A stretch of 64,000 nt of DNA from Streptomyces sp. SLBN-31 (GTDB lineage: Bacteria > Actinomycetota > Actinomycetes > Streptomycetales > Streptomycetaceae): positions 620,001 to 684,000 of the forward strand of contig NZ_VFNC01000002.1 of assembly GCF_006715395.1 (NCBI RefSeq), written 5' to 3'. The position numbers and the translations under genes are program-made. Positions 58,167 through 64,000 of this stretch are shown in pieces. The notes under the pieces were generated by a model. That model had not been told where the DNA came from. It made no database searches and saw only the letters and a list, made by a program, of their open reading frames with translations. Position 1 is the stretch's first letter; each line of letters starts with the position of its first letter.

Positions 58167-58874
58167 TCGATCGCTCTGCGTCCAGCCGTTCCGCGACGGC
58201 ACCTGCCTGCCGTGGCCGTCACCGTCACGGTCGTCGGACTGGCGGTGTCGGCGTGGAAGCCGCACGACCGCCCGACCTGGTTCCTGGAGACGGTGTGGGT
58301 GCTCATCGGCCTCCCCCTTGTCGTGCTCACCCGGCGCCGCTTCCCGCTCACGGACCTGCTGTGCTGTCTGCTGGCCGCGCACGCGCTCGTGCTCGCCGTG
58401 GGCGGCCACTACACCTACGCGCAGGTTCCCGCCGGGGACTTGGTGCGCGACACCTTGGGCCTGGCCCGCAACCCCTACGACCGCTTCGGCCACCTCATGC
58501 AGGGTTTCGTGCCGGCGGTGCTGGTGCGCGAGCTGCTCAGCCGGACCTCACCGCTGCGCGGCAGCCGCTGGCTGGCTCCCCTGACGGTCTGCGCCTGCCT
58601 CGCCTTCAGTGCCGTCTTCGAGATGCTGGAGTGGCTGGCCGCGGTGGTCGGCGGGCACTCCGCGGACGCCTTCCTCGCCACGCAGGGCGACGTGTGGGAC
58701 ACCCAGTGGGACATGTTCTGCGCGCTGATCGGCGCGACGGTATCGGTGCTGGTGCTCTCCCGGCTGCACGACCGGCAGCTCGACGCGCTGGGCGTCAGCG
58801 ATTCGTATGCCGGCGCAGCGTCCACATCGGCACCACGAACCAGCACAGGCCGTACCACGCGACGACCACGCTGA
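58164..58874 (+). CDS. DUF2238 (YjdF-like) integral membrane protein
   Basis: A 236-residue membrane protein with about six hydrophobic segments. Family marks are GGHYTYAQVPAGDLVRD, NPYDRFGHLMQGF, FEMLEWLAAVVGG and DVWDTQWDMFCALIGA, the conserved D-x-x-x-H and D-T-Q-x-D pairs of DUF2238. Function unknown. AGGAGG is at ideal spacing from ATG 58164, but it lies in a perfect hairpin. The last ~30 residues after RQLDALGVS are low-complexity Ser/Thr/Arg and overlap the DUF6328 gene antisense by 80 bases; they may be an extension gained by loss of an earlier stop. Confidence 0.87.
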   Translation: MSIALRPAVPRRHLPAVAVTVTVVGLAVSAWKPHDRPTWFLETVWVLIGLPLVVLTRRRFPLTDLLCCLLAAHALVLAVGGHYTYAQVPAGDLVRDTLGLARNPYDRFGHLMQGFVPAVLVRELLSRTSPLRGSRWLAPLTVCACLAFSAVFEMLEWLAAVVGGHSADAFLATQGDVWDTQWDMFCALIGATVSVLVLSRLHDRQLDALGVSDSYAGAASTSAPRTSTGRTTRRPR

Positions 58875-59295
58875 CGATCCAGGGGACGATCGCGTTGTGC
58901 GTCGCGACCCGCAGGACCAGCAGGAGTGAGGACGTCATGGTCGCGAGCAGCAGTACCAGGCCGGCCAGGGTCATCCGGGAGGCCCACTCCACGGCCTCCG
59001 CCTTGACCCGCTGCCCGGACACCAGGCGGTGCAGCGAGACCGGCCCGATGAGGGCGCCCGTCGTGGCGGCGCCCAGGATCACCGTGATGATGTAGATGGT
59101 CTTGTCGGTCTGTTCCAGCGAGGCGTACTTCTGCTGGAACACCACCGTGAGCAGGAATCCGAACAGGATCTGCACGCCGGTCTGGGCGACCCTGACCTCC
59201 TGGATCAGCTCACCCCACTTGCGGTCGGCCCTCTCCTCCGCGGTCTCGTGCCGACCCCACTCGTTCACGTCCGAACCGCTTTTCGAGACCGTCAA
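58795..59295 (-). CDS. DUF6328 membrane protein
   Basis: A 166-residue protein with about four membrane helices (VQILFGFLLTVVF, TIYIITVILGAATTGALIG, MTLAGLVLLLATMTSSLLLV, IVPWIVSVVVAWYGLCWFVV). The N-terminal part is acidic and helical (RHETAEERADRKWGELIQEV). This is the actinobacterial DUF6328 pattern; function unknown. The start is TTG 59295, with GGGAGGAACA directly upstream. Its 3' end overlaps DUF2238 by 80 bases on the opposite strand. Confidence 0.85.
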   Translation of the reverse strand: MTVSKSGSDVNEWGRHETAEERADRKWGELIQEVRVAQTGVQILFGFLLTVVFQQKYASLEQTDKTIYIITVILGAATTGALIGPVSLHRLVSGQRVKAEAVEWASRMTLAGLVLLLATMTSSLLLVLRVATHNAIVPWIVSVVVAWYGLCWFVVPMWTLRRHTNR

Positions 59296-59454
59296 TGTTC
59301 CTCCCGTTCATCGGCCCGCGCCTCTCCTGGTCCGGGTTCCCTGATCGCGCGGTTTTGACCGGCCCTTTGCGGAAAAGGGCGGCTGTTTGGACGATCACGG
59401 GACGGTTACACGGTGCTGACGGCCCACGACGACCATCCGAGGAGTCCGACCAAC

Positions 59455-59808
59455 ATGTCCGGCACCGAACTCACGCTCACTCTCAGCGGCGCCACCGCCG
59501 CCGACGCGCGCGCCGTCGTGCACGTCCTGGAACCGGCCTTCGGCAGCCCGAAGGAGGAACTGCCCGCCGACGACCGCGTGACGGTGTACACGGCGAGGTT
59601 CGCGCACGATCCGGCGGACCGGCCGTCCGGGGGCGCGCCGGCCGGCGGCACCGGTCATCTCTCGGGGGCGGTCACGGTGACCGTCCAGGGCGCCCCGGAC
59701 GCGGTGGCCCGGGCTCGCGAGGTGCTGTCCCGCTCCTTCACCACGCAGGACCAGGGCGCGGTCTCCGGCGACCAGGAGCAGGAGAGCCAGCTGCTCCTGG
59801 AGCCGTGA
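59455..59808 (+). CDS. Hypothetical protein
   Basis: A 117-residue soluble protein with no motif that I recognise. The N-terminal half (TELTLTLSGATAADARAVVH) looks like a small alpha-beta fold. The middle is Gly/Pro-rich and the end acidic. ATG 59455 has GAGGAG about ten bases upstream; an ATG or GTG further up in the same frame is possible. Codon use is typical of the region, so it is probably real. Confidence 0.6.
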   Translation: MSGTELTLTLSGATAADARAVVHVLEPAFGSPKEELPADDRVTVYTARFAHDPADRPSGGAPAGGTGHLSGAVTVTVQGAPDAVARAREVLSRSFTTQDQGAVSGDQEQESQLLLEP

Positions 59809-59853
59809 GCGCAGGGACCGCGGCCGAAGCCGTGAACGGGCGGACGGCGGCCG

Positions 59854-60837
59854 CTACCAGCGGCCTTCCACCTGGTCCTTGATCCGGCGGTCGTAGAGGT
59901 CGCGGATCGCGGAGAGGGTCTCGTCGGAAAGTTCCGGCAGCTTGGCGGCGGCCGCGTTGGCGCGGGCCTGCTCGGGCGAGCGGGCGCCGGGGATCACGGT
60001 GGTGACGCCGGGCTGCTGGACGATCCAGCGCAGGGCGAGCTGCGCCGGGGTGTACCCCTCGGGGGCGAGGGCTGCGAACTCGGCTGCCGCTTCGACGCCG
60101 GTCGCGTAGTCCACGCCGGCGAAGGTCTCGCCGACGTCGAAGGCCTCGCCGTGCCGGTTGTAGGCGCGGTGGTCGTTGTCCGGGAAGACGGTGTCCTTGG
60201 TGTACTTGCCCGACAGCAGGCCGGAGGCGAGCGGGACGCGGGCGACGATGCCGACGCCGGCCTCGCGGGCGGCCGGGAGGACCTCGCGCAGGGGCTTCAT
60301 ACGGAACGGGTTGAGAATGATCTGCACGCTCGCCACACCAGGACGCGCGATCGCGGTGAGCGCCTCCTGGCAGGTCTCCACGCTGACGCCGTAGTGGGCG
60401 ATGCGCTCCTCCTCCACGAGGGTGTCCAGGGCGTCGAACACCTCGTCCGTGGAGTACACGGCCGTGGGCGGGCAGTGCAGCTGGACCAGGTCGATGCGGT
60501 CGACCCCGAGGTTGCGCCGCGAACGGTCGTTCCAGGCGCGGAAGTTGTCGAGGACGTAGTTCTCCGGGATCTGGTCGACCCGGCGGCCCATCTTGGTGGC
60601 GACCATCACGTGCAGGTCCGGCCGGCCCGCCAGGAACGCGGCGATGGTCTGCTCGCTGCGTCCGTCGCCGTACACATCGGCGGTGTCGAAGAAGGTCACG
60701 CCGGACTCGGCGGCCGCCTCCAGGACCGCCAGGGCTTCCTTGTCGTCGACGTCTCCCCAGTCGGCGCCCAGCTGCCACGTGCCGAGACCGATGACGGAGG
60801 CGTGCTGACCCGACCTGTCGAAAGTGCGCTCGTCCAT
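59854..60837 (-). CDS. Aldo/keto reductase
   Basis: A 327-residue (alpha/beta)8 NADPH-dependent reductase. The catalytic tetrad is visible: D51 and Y56 in FFDTADVYGDGRSE, K82 in VATKMGRR and the His in DLVQLHCPP. The C-terminal PEQARANAAAAKLPELSDE is the cofactor-specificity region. It reduces aldehydes or ketones to alcohols; substrate unknown. It is divergent from the cholesterol-oxidase-like gene, so it might act on related carbonyl products, but that is only positional. Confidence 0.92.
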   Translation of the reverse strand: MDERTFDRSGQHASVIGLGTWQLGADWGDVDDKEALAVLEAAAESGVTFFDTADVYGDGRSEQTIAAFLAGRPDLHVMVATKMGRRVDQIPENYVLDNFRAWNDRSRRNLGVDRIDLVQLHCPPTAVYSTDEVFDALDTLVEEERIAHYGVSVETCQEALTAIARPGVASVQIILNPFRMKPLREVLPAAREAGVGIVARVPLASGLLSGKYTKDTVFPDNDHRAYNRHGEAFDVGETFAGVDYATGVEAAAEFAALAPEGYTPAQLALRWIVQQPGVTTVIPGARSPEQARANAAAAKLPELSDETLSAIRDLYDRRIKDQVEGRW

Positions 60838-60938
60838 GCCGTCAGTCTGTCATCCACCGCACCCGAGTGCGGAACGAGCCGCTCCGGTGCGCTCCTTGCG
60901 AATCTTTCACTCACACGAGTGACGTGTTTCGACAGCGG

Positions 60939-60973
60939 GTGGACTCGTGTCACCACGCGCCTAGCGTGGCTCC
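60939..60973 (+). promoter_or_regulatory. Leaderless promoter of the cholesterol-oxidase-like gene
   Basis: GTGGAC (60939-60944), a 17-bp spacer and TAGCGT (60962-60967) end 6 bases before the GTG start at 60974. No Shine-Dalgarno precedes the GTG, so a leaderless mRNA is likely. Confidence 0.55.
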
Positions 60974-62707
60974 GTGACTGATCGTTCAGTGAGCAACCCC
61001 CCGTCCGGGGCCGGGGACTACCCGTCCTGGAGCCGCCGTGGCTTCCTGCTGTCCGCCGCCGCTCTGGCCGCCCTTCCCGTCCTGGTGGACGTGGATCCGG
61101 CGGTGGCGGCCCAGGAGCTGCCGGACTTCCCCGAAGGCGTCGCGCTGTACCGCTCGGCGTACCGCAACTGGGTGGGCGAGATCACCGCCGACGGCCTGTG
61201 GGCGTGCGCTCCCGAGAGCCCCGGCCAGGTCGTCGACGTCGTCAACTGGGCCTGGCGGCACGGCTGGGCGGTGCGCGCCCGCGGTGCCTCGCACGGCTGG
61301 TCGCCGCTGACCGTCACCGCGCACACCTCCTCGGACACCCCCGTCCTTCTCGTCGACACCGCCCGGCACCTCACCGGCCTGAGCCTCGACTCACCGTCCG
61401 CCATCCGCGCGGGAACCGGCGTCACGATGGACGCCCTGCTCGGCCATCTGGAGCAGCACGGCCTCGGGGTCACCGCCGCTCCGGCCCCGGGCGACCTCAC
61501 CCTGGGCGGTGCCCTGGCCGTCGACGCCCACGGCACCGCCGTACCGGCGCGGGGCGAACAGCGGCCGCCGGGGCACACCTACGGCTCGCTCAGCAATCTG
61601 GTGCTGTCGCTGACGGCGGTCGTGTGGGACGAGGGCTCGGGGGCGTACGTCCTGCGCACCTTCCGCCGGGACGAGGCGGACTGCGCAGCGCTGCTCACCC
61701 ATCTCGGCCGCTCGCTGGTGACCGAGGTCGTGCTGCGCGTGGGCGCGAACGCCAACCTGCGGTGCGTGAGCCGTACGGACATCCCGGCGGCCGAGCTGTT
61801 CGCCGCGCCGGGCACCGACGGGCGCACCCTGGCGGGCTTCCTCGACAAGGCCGGGCGTGTGGAGGCCATCTGGTTCGCCTTCACCGAGGTCCCGTGGCTG
61901 AAGGTGTGGAGCGTGGCGCCGACCCGGCCGCTGACCTCACGGCATGTGACGTCGCCGTACAATTACCCCTTCTCCGACAACGTGCCGACCGTGGTGGCGG
62001 ACCTGGTGGGGCGGATGACCTCGGAGGCCGCCTGGTACCTGGCCCCGGTGCTGGGCAACGCGCAGTACGACGTCGCCGCGACCGGACTGGTCGCGACGCT
62101 GTCGGCCGACATCTGGGGGCCGTCGAAGAACACCCTGCTCTACATCAAACCGACGACACTCCGGGTCACCGCGAACGGGTACGCGGTGCTCACCGGGCGG
62201 GACCAAGTGCAGCGGGTGGTGCACGAGTTCACGTCCTACTACCGGGAGCGGCTCGCCGCGTACGCCGCCGTGGGCCGCTACCCGGTCAACGGCTCGGTCG
62301 AGATCCGGGTGACGGGTCTGGACGATCCCGCCGACACCGAACTCGACGGCGCCCGCGCCCCGTTGCTGTCGGCGCTGCGGCGCGAGGCGAGGCGTCCCGA
62401 GTGGGACACGGCGGTGTGGCTGGACGTGCTGACACTGCCCGGCACCCCGTATGCGGAGCGGTTCCTGCGGGAGTTGGAGCAGTTCCTGCTGCGCGAGTTC
62501 GACGGCGAGGACGCCCTGACCCGGGTCGAGTGGTCCAAGGGCTGGGCGTACACCGACGACGCGGTCTGGAGCGACGAGGAGGTGCTGGGGACGGTGATTC
62601 CAGGTTCCTTCGGCGAGGCGGCCTGGGGGCAGGCCGCCGGAATCCTGGACCGGCTCGACCCGCACCGGGTCTTCGGCAACGGCTTCCTCGACCGCCTGTT
62701 CCGATAA
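60974..62707 (+). CDS. VAO-type cholesterol-oxidase-like FAD enzyme, exported by Tat
   Basis: A 577-residue enzyme. Tat signal SRRGFLLSAAALAALPV near residues 20-35. The PP-loop/covalent FAD domain follows, with RARGASHGWSPLT placing a His at about 107 for 8-alpha-histidyl flavin as in class II cholesterol oxidases. The GDLTLGGALAVDAHGTAVPA loop and a cholesterol-oxidase-type substrate-binding domain complete it (TRPLTSRHVTSPYNYPFSDN, LDRLDPHRVFGNGFLDRLF). Such enzymes oxidise 3-beta-hydroxysterols with O2. It is unrelated in fold to the GMC oxidase at 20.9 kb. Confidence 0.9.
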   Translation: MTDRSVSNPPSGAGDYPSWSRRGFLLSAAALAALPVLVDVDPAVAAQELPDFPEGVALYRSAYRNWVGEITADGLWACAPESPGQVVDVVNWAWRHGWAVRARGASHGWSPLTVTAHTSSDTPVLLVDTARHLTGLSLDSPSAIRAGTGVTMDALLGHLEQHGLGVTAAPAPGDLTLGGALAVDAHGTAVPARGEQRPPGHTYGSLSNLVLSLTAVVWDEGSGAYVLRTFRRDEADCAALLTHLGRSLVTEVVLRVGANANLRCVSRTDIPAAELFAAPGTDGRTLAGFLDKAGRVEAIWFAFTEVPWLKVWSVAPTRPLTSRHVTSPYNYPFSDNVPTVVADLVGRMTSEAAWYLAPVLGNAQYDVAATGLVATLSADIWGPSKNTLLYIKPTTLRVTANGYAVLTGRDQVQRVVHEFTSYYRERLAAYAAVGRYPVNGSVEIRVTGLDDPADTELDGARAPLLSALRREARRPEWDTAVWLDVLTLPGTPYAERFLRELEQFLLREFDGEDALTRVEWSKGWAYTDDAVWSDEEVLGTVIPGSFGEAAWGQAAGILDRLDPHRVFGNGFLDRLFR

Positions 62708-62711
62708 CCGG

Positions 62712-62747
62712 TTGCCCCCGCCGGGTGCGGCTGCGAGGCTCACGATC
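62712..62747 (+). promoter_or_regulatory. Leaderless promoter of the alpha/beta hydrolase gene
   Basis: TTGCCC (62712-62717), a 17-bp spacer and GAGGCT (62735-62740) are followed 7 bases later by the ATG. No ribosome site is seen between. A separate promoter just after the cholesterol-oxidase-like gene is therefore possible. Confidence 0.5.
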
Positions 62748-63590
62748 ATGCCTGCCTTCGCCGCGCCCGACGGGACCGAACTCGCCTATCACGTCCTCGG
62801 GGACGACGGGCCGCCCGTGGTCTGTCTGCCCGGCGGGCCCATGCAGGCGTCCGCCTATCTCGGCGAGCTCGGCGGTCTGTCCGCGCGCCGTCGGCTCGTG
62901 CTGCTGGACTTCCGGGGGACCGGCGACTCCGCGCTCCCCGAGGATCCCGCCACCTTCCGGTGCGACCGGCTGGTGGACGACATCGAGGCCCTGCGCGCGC
63001 ACCTGGGCCTGGATTCGATGGACTTGCTCGGACACTCCGCCGGCACCAACCCCGCCGTGCTGTACGCGGCCCGCCACCCGCGGCGCGTGGACAGACTCGC
63101 GCTGATCACGCCGAGCGCCGGGGCCGTCGGACTGACGGTCGCGCCGCAGGTGCGGCGGGAGAGCGCGCAGTCGCGGCACGACGAGCCGTGGTTCCCGACC
63201 GCGTTCGCCGCCCTGCAGGACATCACCACCGGCCGCGCCACCGTCGACAGCTGGGAGGCCATCGCGCCCTTCCTGTACGGGCGTTGGGACGACACGGCCC
63301 GTGCGCATCATGCCGCCGGGGCCTCCCAGCGGAATGACGAGGCCGCCGCGGTCTTCGGCGGGGAGGGGGCGTTCGACCCGGCCGCCACCCGGGCCGCGCT
63401 CGCCGGTCTGGCGGCGCCGGTGCTGCTGCTGGCCGGTGAGGTCGACCTCAACTCCCCGCCGTCCATGGTCGCCGAGTTCGCCGGGCTCTTCGCCAAGGCC
63501 GAGTCGGTGGTGCAGCCGGGAGCCGGTCACTTCCCCTGGCTGGACGATCCCGAGCGGTTCGCGGCTACGGTCGGGGAGTTCCTGGCGTGA
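62748..63590 (+). CDS. Alpha/beta-fold hydrolase (proline iminopeptidase-like)
   Basis: A 280-residue cytoplasmic hydrolase. The N-terminal VVCLPGGPMQASAYL contains the oxyanion-hole G-G-P motif of the prolyl aminopeptidase subgroup. DFRGTGDSALP, the nucleophile elbow LLGHSAGTN (Ser) and an Asp/His near the end (LLAGEVDLNSPP, GAGHFPWLDD) complete the triad. Substrate could be a peptide, ester or lactone. The 3' end overlaps the TetR gene antisense by 26 bases. Confidence 0.9.
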   Translation: MPAFAAPDGTELAYHVLGDDGPPVVCLPGGPMQASAYLGELGGLSARRRLVLLDFRGTGDSALPEDPATFRCDRLVDDIEALRAHLGLDSMDLLGHSAGTNPAVLYAARHPRRVDRLALITPSAGAVGLTVAPQVRRESAQSRHDEPWFPTAFAALQDITTGRATVDSWEAIAPFLYGRWDDTARAHHAAGASQRNDEAAAVFGGEGAFDPAATRAALAGLAAPVLLLAGEVDLNSPPSMVAEFAGLFAKAESVVQPGAGHFPWLDDPERFAATVGEFLA

Positions 63591-64000
63591 GGTGCCCCTG
63601 GACGAGCGGGGCGTACCGCTCCACGATCTCGTCCAGTTCCGCCGCGCGGACGTGGGGGCCGCGGGCGAGACCGTAGATCACGCCGAGACCGAGCAGCGCG
63701 GCCACGGCGAGTTCGGCGCGCAGGCCCGCGTCGGGGCCCGTGAGCCGCTCGGTGAGGCGTTCGGTGACCTGGGTGCGGAAGTTGGCGCGCAGAATGTCGC
63801 CCTGTTCGGCGTGCAGGGGCGCGAACACGATGCGCAGCAGCGGGTCGGCGCCGTGCCGGGACTGACCGACCAGCACGTGCCGCACCATGTGCCGGCCGAG
63901 GTCGTCCAGCGGGGCGTCCAGCAGGGCGTCGGCGTCGGTCTCGAAGGACATCACGCGGGCGAAGAGCGCGTCCTTGTTTCCGAAGTACTTGAGGATCAAC
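63565..64000 (-). CDS. TetR family regulator, N-terminal part cut by window edge
   Basis: The visible part starts at the end of the HTH (LILKYFGNKDALFARV, typical of the TetR 'YYFGxKxxL' segment) and covers the ligand domain to the stop at 63565. The gene continues beyond the right edge. The regulated gene is unknown. It overlaps the convergent hydrolase gene. Confidence 0.88.
   Translation of the reverse strand, partial: LILKYFGNKDALFARVMSFETDADALLDAPLDDLGRHMVRHVLVGQSRHGADPLLRIVFAPLHAEQGDILRANFRTQVTERLTERLTGPDAGLRAELAVAALLGLGVIYGLARGPHVRAAELDEIVERYAPLVQGHLTPGTPRP

Overview
The window looks like a chromosomal segment of a Streptomyces-type actinomycete. GC is very high throughout, GTG starts are frequent, and many gene pairs overlap by GTGA or ATGA. 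Lineage-typical families are present: a WhiB-like Fe-S regulator, a SigB/SigF-type sigma factor with an RsbW-like ATPase, F420-dependent LLM oxidoreductase, DUF4032, DUF1206 and a giant LuxR (LAL) regulator. I found 57 protein genes (two cut by the window edges), no tRNA, rRNA, CRISPR array, insertion sequence or prophage, and no gene-free stretch longer than 300 bases. Names rest on motif recognition by eye; no database search was run.

Layout. 1-8 kb: the end of a SpoIIE-type phosphatase, a type II NADH dehydrogenase, a FUSC transporter, a DUF1206 membrane protein with a small partner, then a stress-sigma block (sigma factor plus DUF5133, and an RsbW-like kinase). 8-16 kb: an Orn/Lys/Arg decarboxylase, a candidate small RNA, a cyclic-nucleotide-binding protein, an MFS exporter, a divergent LysE/ArgP pair, a divergent TetR/saccharopine-dehydrogenase-like pair and a WhiB-like gene. 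16-20.5 kb: M1 peptidase, L,D-transpeptidase lipoprotein, response regulator and histidine kinase, all one way and closely spaced, suggesting a cell-envelope unit. 20.6-27.4 kb: a GntR-controlled, translationally coupled operon with a GMC oxidoreductase and a partner resembling the accessory domain of cholesterol-oxidase-type enzymes, then an FAD dehydrogenase with its TetR regulator. 27.4-31.5 kb: alkB with a LexA-like box, an MBL hydrolase, DUF4032, a universal stress protein and a VOC protein.

31.6-38.2 kb holds the most distinctive unit. A receiver domain is fused to a thioredoxin-reductase-like flavoprotein without the redox cysteine pair. It is coupled to a soluble histidine kinase with a cyclic-nucleotide-binding-type domain and to a UBP-type zinc-finger protein. 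A LAL regulator follows. 38.2-44.9 kb is a sugar-utilisation operon (ROK repressor, GH27, GH95, SGNH esterase) with a leaderless, apparently autorepressed promoter. 45-49.2 kb: M4 metallopeptidase, serine hydrolase, AIM24 protein. 49.2-52.6 kb: an array of TACAC/GTGTA half-sites, then a TPR protein coupled to a polyprenyl synthase, then a threonine dehydratase. 52.8-64 kb: a membrane pseudokinase, serine hydrolase, LLM oxidoreductase, an unknown HTH protein, a DUF2238 protein whose start codon lies in a perfect hairpin, DUF6328, aldo/keto reductase, a VAO-type cholesterol-oxidase-like enzyme, an alpha/beta hydrolase and the end of a TetR gene.

Two themes recur. The first is oxidation of sterol- or lipid-like substrates by two unrelated flavoenzyme folds. 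The second is dense local regulation: palindromic operators, leaderless promoters and convergent genes with overlapping 3' ends.
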